NCBI GenBank assembly: GCA_900772845.1
Contig: CAAGSD010000005.1
Location: 1-64,000 of the forward strand
DNA from: Lachnospiraceae bacterium
GTDB lineage: Bacteria; Bacillota; Clostridia; Lachnospirales; Lachnospiraceae
Length of the DNA: 64,000 nucleotides
Direction: 5' to 3'
The translations under genes and the position numbers were made by a program. Shown in pieces: positions 47,027-55,800 of the stretch. The notes beneath the pieces are model-generated. The model was not told the DNA's origin, searched no databases, and was given only the letters and a program-made list of their open reading frames with translations. Each line of letters opens with the position of its first letter. Positions within the stretch are counted from its first letter, which is position 1.

Positions 47027-48859
47027 GTGAAACACTTTAATTTATATCGTAAATTTGCGTTGACAATGATCATAGTGGGACTTTTGCCAATGATGGTACT
47101 TACGACTTTTATTGCCAACAAAATGATCAAGGATTATACAAAGGCGCTGAGTATACAATATGAGCAGGCATCGGAATATGTATTGTCCGGCATGGAGACA
47201 GTACTGGACAGTTATAATACCATATCGCAGATGCCCTATTTCTATAATCTGGGTGTGGGAAACGGTGCAGACAGTTATCTGTCCTTCGATCATTTCCGTA
47301 AGATCCTCACAGGTGAGGAGTATGAAGCGGAATCCATGGAAGCGGACAGACAGCGGGATATGCAGGGATTTCTGCAGTATCTTCAAAGTGTGGATAACTA
47401 TATTAACAGTGTTCATGTCCTCGCTGAAGAGGAGAATGGACAGAAGCTTTCTTTTCACTACAGTGTATACAATACCTTCTTTTCCAATGAAGAAAAATTC
47501 GAAGAGCTGGTGTCCTATGAAGGACTGGACAGGGAAGACAAGAATCTGATACTGATACCGCCCCATACGACAGCCTATTATTATGGTGAGCCGGAGCAGG
47601 TATTTACCATAGCCAGGAATTATTTTGACCTGCGGGGACCGGTTGGCCATACTCCGTATGTAGCTACGATTTTTATTGATGTAGATTTAAAGCGGATAGA
47701 AAAAATATTTCAGAGTGTTGATTTTGCAAGTAATGAGCAGATCTATGTGGTAGATGAGAACGGAAAATGCTTTTACAGCAATGACGAAGCGGTTATCGGA
47801 AGCGATTTGGCGCAGAAGCTACAGGAAATTCAAAATGACAAGGAACGGTTCGTAGTCACCGCAGATGGGAAAAAATACGGTCTGTCAGTGTACATCTGTA
47901 TGGATGCAGGGGTCGCATTTTCTGATATCCGTAATATGCAGAGGTTGATGTATGGTTGTATCTTAATTTCCATCCTGTTGTTGTTTGCGGGTTCCTTCTA
48001 TTTTTCTGACAGACTGACGAAACCTATGCAGCGTCTGGTCAATCAGATGAAGAAAGTGGGAAAAGGTAATTTTGATATCGAGATCCCGGTACAGAGCTCG
48101 GATGAGATTGGGACACTGGCGGAAAGCTTTAATGAAATGGGCCGGGAACTGAAAAAGTATATCGACCAGTCCTATCTGGCGCAGATCCGTCAGAATGAGG
48201 CGGAGCTTACGGCGTTGAAGTCTCAGATCTATCCCCATTTTCTGTATAATACACTGGAGATCATACGGATGACGGCGCTGGAGGATGAGGAGAAGAGCAA
48301 GGTTCCCGAAATGATCGAGGCATTGTCGCAGCAGATCCATTATATTATCGGACCGATGCAGGATCTCGTACCGTTAGAGCAGGAGATCGATATTGTCCGG
48401 AAATATGTGTATCTGTTGAACTGCAGGATCAGTGGTAAAGTGAAGCTGATGGTAAATGCCCAGGGAGCTTCCATGATCCAGGTGCCCAAGCTGATTCTCC
48501 AGCCTTTGGTGGAAAATGCGTATGTGCACGGCATTAAGCCAAAACAGGGAAGCGGAAGCATCATGATCGAGGCCCACAGGAAGGAGGATACGCTGGAGAT
48601 TTCTGTGATGGACAATGGTGTCGGTATGGATCAGAACAGCATCGATAAGATTCTTCAGCTGTTACAAGGGGATGCTCCCGGTATCAAGAACCAGTATAAC
48701 TGGCAGAGCATCGGACTAAAAAATGTGCATGACCGTGTCCGCTATCTGTACGGCGAAGAATACGGAATACAGATTACCAGTACTGTCGGGGTAGGCACCA
48801 TGATCAGCGTGGTATTGCCATGGAATACTGAGGAGAAGGGAGAGAATCCGGATGATTAA
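47027..48859 (+). CDS. YesM-type sensor histidine kinase
   Basis: A 610-residue membrane kinase. One transmembrane helix near 10-35, an extracellular sensor of about 250 residues, a second helix near 300-320, a HAMP linker (RLVNQMKKVGKGNFDIEIPV), then the His_kinase motif YPHFLYNTLEIIRM, and an ATPase domain with LQPLVENAYVHG and DNGVGM. The GTG start at 47027 is preceded by AAGGGG; the frame from 46976 starts inside a poorly coding stretch. It overlaps the response regulator by 8 bp. YesM/YesN pairs usually sense a sugar outside the cell, here probably a product of the secreted lyase. Confidence 0.92.
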   Translation: MKHFNLYRKFALTMIIVGLLPMMVLTTFIANKMIKDYTKALSIQYEQASEYVLSGMETVLDSYNTISQMPYFYNLGVGNGADSYLSFDHFRKILTGEEYEAESMEADRQRDMQGFLQYLQSVDNYINSVHVLAEEENGQKLSFHYSVYNTFFSNEEKFEELVSYEGLDREDKNLILIPPHTTAYYYGEPEQVFTIARNYFDLRGPVGHTPYVATIFIDVDLKRIEKIFQSVDFASNEQIYVVDENGKCFYSNDEAVIGSDLAQKLQEIQNDKERFVVTADGKKYGLSVYICMDAGVAFSDIRNMQRLMYGCILISILLLFAGSFYFSDRLTKPMQRLVNQMKKVGKGNFDIEIPVQSSDEIGTLAESFNEMGRELKKYIDQSYLAQIRQNEAELTALKSQIYPHFLYNTLEIIRMTALEDEEKSKVPEMIEALSQQIHYIIGPMQDLVPLEQEIDIVRKYVYLLNCRISGKVKLMVNAQGASMIQVPKLILQPLVENAYVHGIKPKQGSGSIMIEAHRKEDTLEISVMDNGVGMDQNSIDKILQLLQGDAPGIKNQYNWQSIGLKNVHDRVRYLYGEEYGIQITSTVGVGTMISVVLPWNTEEKGENPDD

Positions 48860-50336
48860 GATGATATTGGCAGATGATGAACCGGTGATCACCAGAGGAA
48901 TCCGGAAGCTGATCGACTGGGAACAGCTGGGAATTCAGATCATAGGGGAATACGAGGACGGGAAAAGTGCATTTGCGGCAATCCTGCGGGATCAGCCGGA
49001 GATTGCCCTGCTAGATATCTCCATGCCCGGCATGAGCGGTGTGGATATTATCCGGGAATGTCATGGACTGCAATGTAAGACACATATCATTTTTATCAGT
49101 GGATTTCAGGAATTTGAGTACGCAAAAGCAGCACTGAATTATGGAGCAGCGGATTATCTGTTGAAACCGGTGATACGGGAAGAACTGTTGAAAGCTATTG
49201 AAAAGTGTGTGAAGACACCGGAGCAGCCGGGCGTAATATATAAGGGTAATATAGATTTTTCCGGAGATGTGGGAGAGCAGGACCGGATCTATGTGCCGGT
49301 CTGTGTCTATCCGGTATTCCGAAGCAATGAGAACGAACAGATCCGGCATCTGATCCACTTTTCCCTGCTGAGTTTTATGGAGGAATATTTTGAGGAGCAT
49401 AAGGATGGCATTGTGTTCCAGAAAGAGAACCGGGTCGTAGCCGTTCTGCAGAGGAGCGGTTCGGGGGATATCTCGGAAGAACTGGAACAGATCAAGGAAG
49501 GTGCGGAGAGTGCCACTGGATATCAGGTGCTGCTGATCTGCGGTGATGAGATCCATTCCATGCAGGAGATTCCGGAGATGTTCCAAAAATGCGTGGACAA
49601 GGAAGGCTATCTGTTTTTCGCAGACCAGATGAAATACTCTGTGATCTCATGGAAGGAGACTCCGTTTCCCGGAAGAACGGAATTGCAGAGTACGGAAGAT
49701 GTGAAAAGTACAATTGCAGAGGGGATTCTGTCACATCAACAGGGACTGATCCGGGATGGAATGACCCATTACCGCCAGATGGTATGTCGGCTGTCCAACG
49801 GGAGAAAAGAGGATGCGCTGTTCTATTATTGTACCTTGATCCAGTCGTTGGAAGAAATCCTCAGTGGAAAGGGTGCAAAAGTATCATTTCCGAGGCATCA
49901 GGAATTACTGGAGAAGGGGAGAACCTGCGTCAGCTTTTCCGGGATGGAACAGATATTTACGGATGTGATTGATAATGCCTATAATGGGCTTGGGGAATCG
50001 GTGACCCAGAATGATAAGAAGGATATCAATAAGGCACTTGAGTATATCGAGCTCCACTACGCAGAGAGCCTGTCATTGAATGTCCTCGCCGAAGAAGTAC
50101 ATATGAATCCCTATTACTTTAGCAGCTTTTTCAAAAAAAGCACCGGCAAAAATTTCAAGGACTATGTCAATCAGATCCGCCTGAAACATGCAGTCACGCT
50201 GCTTCTGGACACTGACAAAAAAGTCTACGAGATTGCCATGAATGTAGGCTTTGGCGATGCCAGAGCATTTAACGATGCCTTCCAGAAGACCTACGGGGAG
50301 ACTCCGGCAGGGTATCGGAAGAGATTGCGGAAGTGA
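48852..50336 (+). CDS. YesN-type AraC response regulator
   Basis: A 494-residue regulator. Receiver domain 1-120 with D8/D9, phospho-acceptor D55 (LLDISMPG) and K106 in LLKPV. A variable middle region of about 260 residues precedes a C-terminal AraC helix-turn-helix (INKALEYIELHYAES, VHMNPYYFSSFFKKSTG, VGFGDARAFNDAFQKTYG). Partner of the YesM-like kinase whose gene it overlaps. The inferred target is the importer/lyase operon upstream. Confidence 0.93.
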   Translation: MIKMILADDEPVITRGIRKLIDWEQLGIQIIGEYEDGKSAFAAILRDQPEIALLDISMPGMSGVDIIRECHGLQCKTHIIFISGFQEFEYAKAALNYGAADYLLKPVIREELLKAIEKCVKTPEQPGVIYKGNIDFSGDVGEQDRIYVPVCVYPVFRSNENEQIRHLIHFSLLSFMEEYFEEHKDGIVFQKENRVVAVLQRSGSGDISEELEQIKEGAESATGYQVLLICGDEIHSMQEIPEMFQKCVDKEGYLFFADQMKYSVISWKETPFPGRTELQSTEDVKSTIAEGILSHQQGLIRDGMTHYRQMVCRLSNGRKEDALFYYCTLIQSLEEILSGKGAKVSFPRHQELLEKGRTCVSFSGMEQIFTDVIDNAYNGLGESVTQNDKKDINKALEYIELHYAESLSLNVLAEEVHMNPYYFSSFFKKSTGKNFKDYVNQIRLKHAVTLLLDTDKKVYEIAMNVGFGDARAFNDAFQKTYGETPAGYRKRLRK

Positions 50337-50398
50337 AAATAGTAGTTGTGGCAATAGTTTTCGTAAGATATAATATATTTCGGGAGAGAATTTCGGAG

Positions 50399-50425
50399 AA
50401 GGTCTTATAGAAAGGATAAGACCTT
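50399..50425 (+). promoter_or_regulatory. 10-bp inverted repeat directly before the Rpn remnant
   Basis: AAGGTCTTAT (50399-50408) and ATAAGACCTT (50416-50425) are perfect arms ending one base before ATG 50426; the ribosome binding site AAAGG lies in the loop. A -10 box TATAAT occurs at 50371-50376. Confidence 0.5.
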
Positions 50426-50800
50426 ATGCACAATACACTGAAAAGAGCTGTAATAGCGACAAATCAAAAGGCACAATATGATGCGAAAGTCAAAAATCTG
50501 CTGGGGCATAAAATTATACTGGCTCATATACTGACTAGAACAGTAGATGAGAAAATGTCGATCATGGAAACAGAGTACGATATTGCGCTGGAAGAGAATT
50601 TGCGAAGGAATGTGAGTACAATGTGTAATTTGAGTGAAGGAATCGAAGAAAGGGGAATTGCAATCGGTGAAGCGAGAGCAGAAGCATCAATGATATCCAG
50701 GATGCATAAAAACGGAATGCAATCGGAGCAGATTGCGACGGTCACAGAGAAAAGCATTGAGGAAGTAAGGAAAATCATAGCTGATTGTGAGAATGGATAA
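50426..50800 (+). pseudogene. Internally deleted Rpn/PD-(D/E)XK nuclease-transposase remnant
   Basis: This ORF encodes 124 residues. The N-terminus (QYDAKVKNLLGHKIILAHIL) resembles the start of Lachnospiraceae Rpn-family recombination-promoting nucleases. The C-terminus (NVSTMCNLSEGIEERGIAIG, then a helical E-A-S-M-I tail) resembles their end. Known members are about 290-330 residues with the PD-(D/E)XK core between these parts, and that core is absent here. I infer an in-frame internal deletion near codon 42. The product would be catalytically dead but may still be made. The identification rests on remembered family sequence, so it is moderate. Confidence 0.55.
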
Positions 50801-50812
50801 AGCAAAAGTGAT

Positions 50813-50849
50813 ACAGGAATGGCAGATCGCTGCTGTTCCTGTTTTTTTC
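50813..50849 (+). terminator. Terminator after the Rpn remnant
   Basis: ACAGGAA (50813-50819) pairs with TTCCTGT (50836-50842), with GCAG/CTGC inside, followed by seven T. Confidence 0.88.
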
Positions 50850-50872
50850 TCAAATTCTTTCTTTTAACTTTA

Positions 50873-50901
50873 TTGCAGTGATGCGATTGAGTGTATATAA
50901 T
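50873..50901 (+). promoter_or_regulatory. Predicted sigma-A promoter of the alarmone synthetase
   Basis: TTGCAG (50873-50878), a 17-bp spacer and TATAAT (50896-50901), about 45 bp before the start at 50947. Confidence 0.6.
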
Positions 50902-50946
50902 AGAATCGTTATGTAATGCAGTACTTTAGAGAAGGAATAAATCACA

Positions 50947-51681
50947 ATGGATACCATCAGAGGTAAATTTTTTAAGCAGCATTTACTCTCAGACCAGTTT
51001 CTGGATCTGATCGAGAAGAATAAGCGCCCCATGGACGAGCTGATGTCTTATTATCAGTGTGCCATCATGGAGGTGGAGACGAAATTTAAAGTATTGAATC
51101 AGGAATATTCTCTGGAATATGACCGCAATCCCATCGAGGGGATCAAGACCCGGGTGAAGTCCTACGACAGCATCCTTAGGAAGATCCGTCGGAAAAATAT
51201 TCCCATGACGTTGGAAGGCATCGAAGAGAATATCCGGGATATCGCCGGGATCCGGGTCATCTGTTCCTTCCCGGATGATATCTACGAACTGGCGGAGAGC
51301 TTTTTACGACAGGATGATATCACACTGGTGGAACGCAAGGACTATATCAAGAATCCCAAGGAGAGCGGATACCGGAGCCTGCATCTGATCGTGCAGGTGC
51401 CGATCTTTTTACAGAATACGAAGAAACTGGTCTATGTGGAAGTACAGTTCCGCACGATTGCCATGGACTTCTGGGCCAGTCTGGAACACAAGCTGCAATA
51501 CAAGAAAAATATTCCGGAGAGTCAGGCAAAGTTCCTGAAGGACGAGCTGTATGACTGTGCGCAGCAGAGTGCGGCACTGGATAAGCGGATGCAGAATATC
51601 CGGAACATTATTGCGAAAAGCGAAAGTGAGGAAGAAAAAGTGGATTTTTTGCCTCCGTTTTTGCACGATGAGAAAAATTGA
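50947..51681 (+). CDS. Small alarmone synthetase, RelQ/YjbM-type GTP pyrophosphokinase
   Basis: A 244-residue protein with a single RelA/SpoT synthetase domain and no hydrolase, TGS or ACT domain. Typical motifs: SYDSILRKIRRK (ATP side), IRDIAGIRVICSF, ESGYRSLHLIVQVP (GTP-binding loop) and VYVEVQFRTIAMDFWASLEHKL. It would make (p)ppGpp or pppGpp during stress. GAAGGA precedes the start. metF follows 109 bp downstream on the same strand. Confidence 0.92.
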   Translation: MDTIRGKFFKQHLLSDQFLDLIEKNKRPMDELMSYYQCAIMEVETKFKVLNQEYSLEYDRNPIEGIKTRVKSYDSILRKIRRKNIPMTLEGIEENIRDIAGIRVICSFPDDIYELAESFLRQDDITLVERKDYIKNPKESGYRSLHLIVQVPIFLQNTKKLVYVEVQFRTIAMDFWASLEHKLQYKKNIPESQAKFLKDELYDCAQQSAALDKRMQNIRNIIAKSESEEEKVDFLPPFLHDEKN

Positions 51682-51790
51682 GAATGGCTTGGAGAAACAG
51701 ACAACATTTATCGTTTGAGCCGGATACAATAAAAGAGTAAGCCAAAGAGACATAAAGAATAAAAATAAAGGATAAGAAAAGAGTACAAGA

Positions 51791-52660
51791 ATGAAGATCA
51801 GAGATATTTTGAATAAAGATACAGCAACGATTTCTTTTGAGGTATTTCCTCCGAAGAAGAGCACGGACTTCGGAAATGTGGAGGCAGCAGCACTGGGGAT
51901 CGCGGCATTGCAGCCTGCTTATATGAGCGTGACTTATGGCGCCGGCGGCAGTACCAAGGGACATACCATTGCTTTGGCAGGAGAGATTCAGAAGCAGTAC
52001 AATGTGCCTACCGTAGCGCATCTGACCTGTGTCTGCGCTGACAGGAGCAGTATCGGCGTAGCTCTTACAGAAATGCAAGCAGCAGGGATCGAGAATATTT
52101 TAGCTCTGAGAGGAGATATTCCAAAGGATTTCGACGGAGAAGTATTTACAGATTTTACCCATGCATCGGATCTGGTGCGCTTTATTAAGGAAAACGGAGA
52201 TTTTTGCGTAGGAGGTGCCTGCTACCCGGAGGTGCATCCCGATTCCGCTAACAAGAATGCGGATATTCAGGGACTGAAGGCAAAGGTGGATGCCGGATGT
52301 GAGTATCTGACGACCCAGATGTTCTTCGACAACAATATCTTCTTTAACTTTATGTACCGTGTGAGAGAAGCGGGAATTACCGTGCCGATCATACCGGGTA
52401 TCATGCCTATCACCCGTGGCGTACAGGTGAAAAATGCCGTAAAACTGTCCGGCTGTAATGTTCCCGAACGCTTCAAAAATATCGTAGACCGCTTCGGAGA
52501 TAACCCGGAAGCCATGAAACAGGCGGGCATCGCTTATGCCACCGATCAGATCATCGACCTGCTGGCGAACGGAGTGAAGCATGTCCATGTCTATTCCATG
52601 AACAAGCCCGATGTGGCGGCAGGGATCCAGAGGAACCTTTCGGAGATTTTGAAGGCGTAA
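51791..52660 (+). CDS. metF: Methylenetetrahydrofolate reductase
   Basis: A 289-residue FAD-containing TIM-barrel enzyme reducing 5,10-methylene-THF to 5-methyl-THF for methionine synthesis or acetogenic C1 metabolism. Signatures: ISFEVFPPKK, MSVTYGAGGST, VAHLTCVCAD, ILALRGDIP, YLTTQMFFDN and PGIMPITR. Length is normal. The TAA stop (52658-52660) overlaps the first bases of a solitary Cas12a-type repeat, and the probable metF terminator lies beyond that repeat at 52743-52778, so the repeat belongs to the metF 3' untranslated region. Confidence 0.96.
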   Translation: MKIRDILNKDTATISFEVFPPKKSTDFGNVEAAALGIAALQPAYMSVTYGAGGSTKGHTIALAGEIQKQYNVPTVAHLTCVCADRSSIGVALTEMQAAGIENILALRGDIPKDFDGEVFTDFTHASDLVRFIKENGDFCVGGACYPEVHPDSANKNADIQGLKAKVDAGCEYLTTQMFFDNNIFFNFMYRVREAGITVPIIPGIMPITRGVQVKNAVKLSGCNVPERFKNIVDRFGDNPEAMKQAGIAYATDQIIDLLANGVKHVHVYSMNKPDVAAGIQRNLSEILKA

Positions 52661-52742
52661 AGAATTTCTACTTTGGTAGATTAAAGCTGTCAGGTTAAAA
52701 AGAAAATATATGCTATAAACACAATTAAATAAAATGATGATT
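52659..52742 (+). ncRNA. Solitary crRNA-like element upstream of cas12a (CreR-like autoregulatory guide candidate)
   Basis: Bases 52659-52681 match the processed-end half of the array repeat at 20 of 23 positions; the three differences are all in the loop (TTTG for TAGT). Stem TCTAC (52667-52671) pairs with GTAGA (52676-52680), the pseudoknot-forming handle that Cas12a recognises and cuts. The sequence that follows acts as a spacer: its first nine bases TAAAGCTGT (52682-52690) match exactly the minus strand at 52803-52795, next to PAM TTTG (complement of 52804-52807), over the cas12a -35 box. Matching then stops, so only seed-length pairing is possible: binding without cleavage is expected. 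Transcription probably comes from metF readthrough, since no dedicated promoter was found. The 3' end is set here at the terminator and is uncertain. Confidence 0.72.
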
Positions 52743-52778
52743 AAACGCTTAGGGAATGTTCTCTGAGCGTTTTTATTT
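52743..52778 (+). terminator. Terminator downstream of metF and the crRNA-like element
   Basis: AAACGCT-TAGGGA (52743 on) pairs with TCTCTG-AGCGTTT (to 52772) over about 13 bp with two G-U pairs and a four-base loop, followed by TTATTTG. It insulates cas12a from metF transcription. Confidence 0.8.
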
Positions 52779-52794
52779 GAAAAAATAGCATAAC

Positions 52795-52829
52795 ACAGCT
52801 TTACAAAAAAATATAGTAGAGGATATAAT
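52795..52829 (+). promoter_or_regulatory. cas12a promoter overlapped by a PAM-flanked self-target
   Basis: -35 TTTACA (52800-52805), an 18-bp spacer, -10 TATAAT (52824-52829), start codon at 52866. The seed target of the solitary guide (52795-52803, read on the minus strand) plus PAM (52804-52807) covers the whole -35 box, so Cas12a bound there would exclude RNA polymerase. GGGGAGG (52852-52858) is the ribosome binding site. Confidence 0.75.
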
Positions 52830-52865
52830 TAGATATAAGATTTTACAACAAGGGGAGGAAAATAT

Positions 52866-55800
52866 ATGAATTATAAAACAGGCCTTGAAGATTTTATTGG
52901 AAAAGAATCCTTATCAAAGACATTAAGAAATGCATTGATTCCTACAGAGAGTACAAAGATCCATATGGAAGAGATGGGGGTCATCCGTGATGATGAATTG
53001 CGAGCAGAAAAACAACAGGAATTAAAGGAAATCATGGATGACTATTATAGGGCATTTATTGAGGAAAAACTTGGTCAAATTCAAGGAATACAATGGAATT
53101 CCTTATTCCAAAAAATGGAAGAAACGATGGAGGACATATCAGTACGAAAAGATCTTGATAAAATACAAAACGAAAAAAGAAAAGAAATCTGTTGCTATTT
53201 TACCAGTGATAAAAGATTTAAGGATCTGTTTAATGCTAAATTAATTACGGATATCCTTCCAAACTTTATAAAAGATAATAAAGAGTATACTGAGGAGGAG
53301 AAGGCAGAGAAAGAGCAGACACGGGTGTTATTTCAGCGTTTTGCTACTGCATTTACTAATTATTTTAATCAGCGGAGAAACAATTTTTCTGAAGATAATA
53401 TTTCTACGGCCATAAGCTTTCGGATTGTAAATGAAAATTCAGAAATTCATTTACAGAATATGCGGGCGTTTCAGCGAATAGAGCAACAATACCCGGAGGA
53501 AGTCTGTGGAATGGAAGAAGAATATAAAGATATGTTGCAGGAATGGCAGATGAAACATATATATTTGGTAGACTTCTATGACAGAGTATTAACACAGCCA
53601 GGAATAGAATATTACAATGGCATTTGCGGGAAAATAAATGAACATATGAATCAATTCTGCCAGAAAAATAGAATTAACAAAAATGATTTTCGGATGAAAA
53701 AGCTACATAAACAAATACTATGCAAAAAATCTTCCTATTATGAGATCCCGTTTAGATTTGAATCAGACCAAGAAGTATATGATGCCTTAAACGAATTTAT
53801 AAAAACAATGAAGGAGAAAGAAATTATTTGCAGATGTGTACATTTAGGGCAAAAATGTGATGATTATGACCTGGGGAAGATATATATTAGTAGTAATAAA
53901 TATGAGCAGATATCAAATGCGCTATATGGAAGCTGGGATGCTATAAGAAAATGTATAAAAGAAGAATATATGGATGCGCTGCCCGGTAAGGGGGAAAAGA
54001 AAGAAGAGAAAGCAGAAGCAGCTGCAAAAAAAGAAGAGTATAGAAGTATTGCTGATATAGATAAAATAATTTCCTTATATGGATCGGAAATGGATCGAAC
54101 AATATCAGCAAAAAAATGTATTACTGAGATTTGTGATATGGCAGGACAAATTTCTACAGATCCGCTGGTATGCAATAGTGACATAAAATTGCTGCAAAAT
54201 AAGGAGAAGACAACGGAAATCAAGACAATATTGGATTCCTTTTTGCATGTATATCAGTGGGGACAGACTTTTATCGTAAGCGATATAATAGAAAAAGATA
54301 GTTATTTTTATTCTGAGTTAGAAGATGTTTTGGAAGACTTCGAGGGGATTACAACGCTTTATAATCATGTTCGAAGCTATGTTACGCAGAAGCCATATAG
54401 TACAGTAAAATTTAAGCTTCATTTCGGCTCTCCTACATTGGCAAACGGATGGAGTCAAAGCAAAGAGTACGATAATAATGCAATTTTGCTGATGCGGGAT
54501 CAAAAATTTTATTTGGGAATTTTTAATGTAAGGAATAAACCGGATAAACAAATCATAAAAGGCCATGAAAAAGAAGAAAAAGGAGATTATAAAAAAATGA
54601 TTTATAATCTTCTTCCGGGGCCTTCAAAAATGTTGCCTAAGGTTTTTATTACTTCACGGTCAGGTCAGGAGACATATAAACCGTCAAAACACATTTTAGA
54701 TGGATATAACGAAAAGAGACATATTAAGTCATCGCCCAAATTTGATTTGGGATATTGCTGGGATTTGATTGACTACTATAAAGAATGTATTCATAAACAC
54801 CCTGATTGGAAGAATTACGATTTTCACTTTTCAGATACCAAAGACTATGAAGATATCAGTGGATTTTACAGAGAAGTAGAAATGCAGGGGTATCAAATTA
54901 AGTGGACGTATATTAGTGCTGATGAGATTCAAAAGCTGGATGAGAAGGGGCAAATATTTTTATTTCAGATATATAATAAAGACTTTTCCGTTCATAGCAC
55001 AGGAAAAGATAATCTGCATACGATGTATCTCAAAAATTTATTTAGTGAAGAGAATCTCAAAGATATTGTTTTGAAATTAAATGGAGAGGCAGAATTATTT
55101 TTCCGAAAAGCAAGTATAAAAACTCCGGTTGTACATAAGAAGGGATCTGTTTTGGTAAATAGAAGTTATACACAGACGGTAGGTGATAAAGAAATCAGAG
55201 TTTCCATACCGGAGGAATACTATACAGAAATATACAATTATTTGAACCATATAGGAAGGGGAAAATTGTCTACAGAAGCCCAAAGATATCTCGAGGAACG
55301 CAAGATTAAAAGCTTCACTGCGACAAAAGATATTGTAAAAAATTATCGCTATTGTTGTGACAACTATTTTCTGCATCTTCCCATAACCATTAATTTCAAG
55401 GCAAAAAGTGATATTGCAGTAAATGAAAGGACTTTGGCATATATTGCTAAAAAAGAAGATATTCATATTATTGGAATTGACAGAGGGGAAAGAAATCTAC
55501 TGTATATTTCTGTAGTAGATGTGCATGGGAATATACGGGAGCAGCGTTCCTTTAACATTGTTAATGGGTATGATTATCAACAGAAGTTAAAGGATAGGGA
55601 GAAGAGCAGGGATGCAGCAAGAAAAAATTGGGAAGAAATAGAAAAAATCAAAGAGTTAAAAGAAGGCTACTTATCCATGGTAATTCATTATATTGCGCAA
55701 CTGGTTGTGAAATATAATGCAGTTGTAGCCATGGAAGACTTGAATTACGGATTTAAAACAGGAAGATTTAAAGTTGAGAGGCAGGTTTATCAGAAGTTTG

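Noticed and set aside
52659..52690. Solitary repeat explained as mere debris of a longer array
   Set aside because: Kept as an alternative, but both stem arms are intact and changes fall only in the loop. The exact seed match to a PAM-flanked promoter site is not expected of debris.
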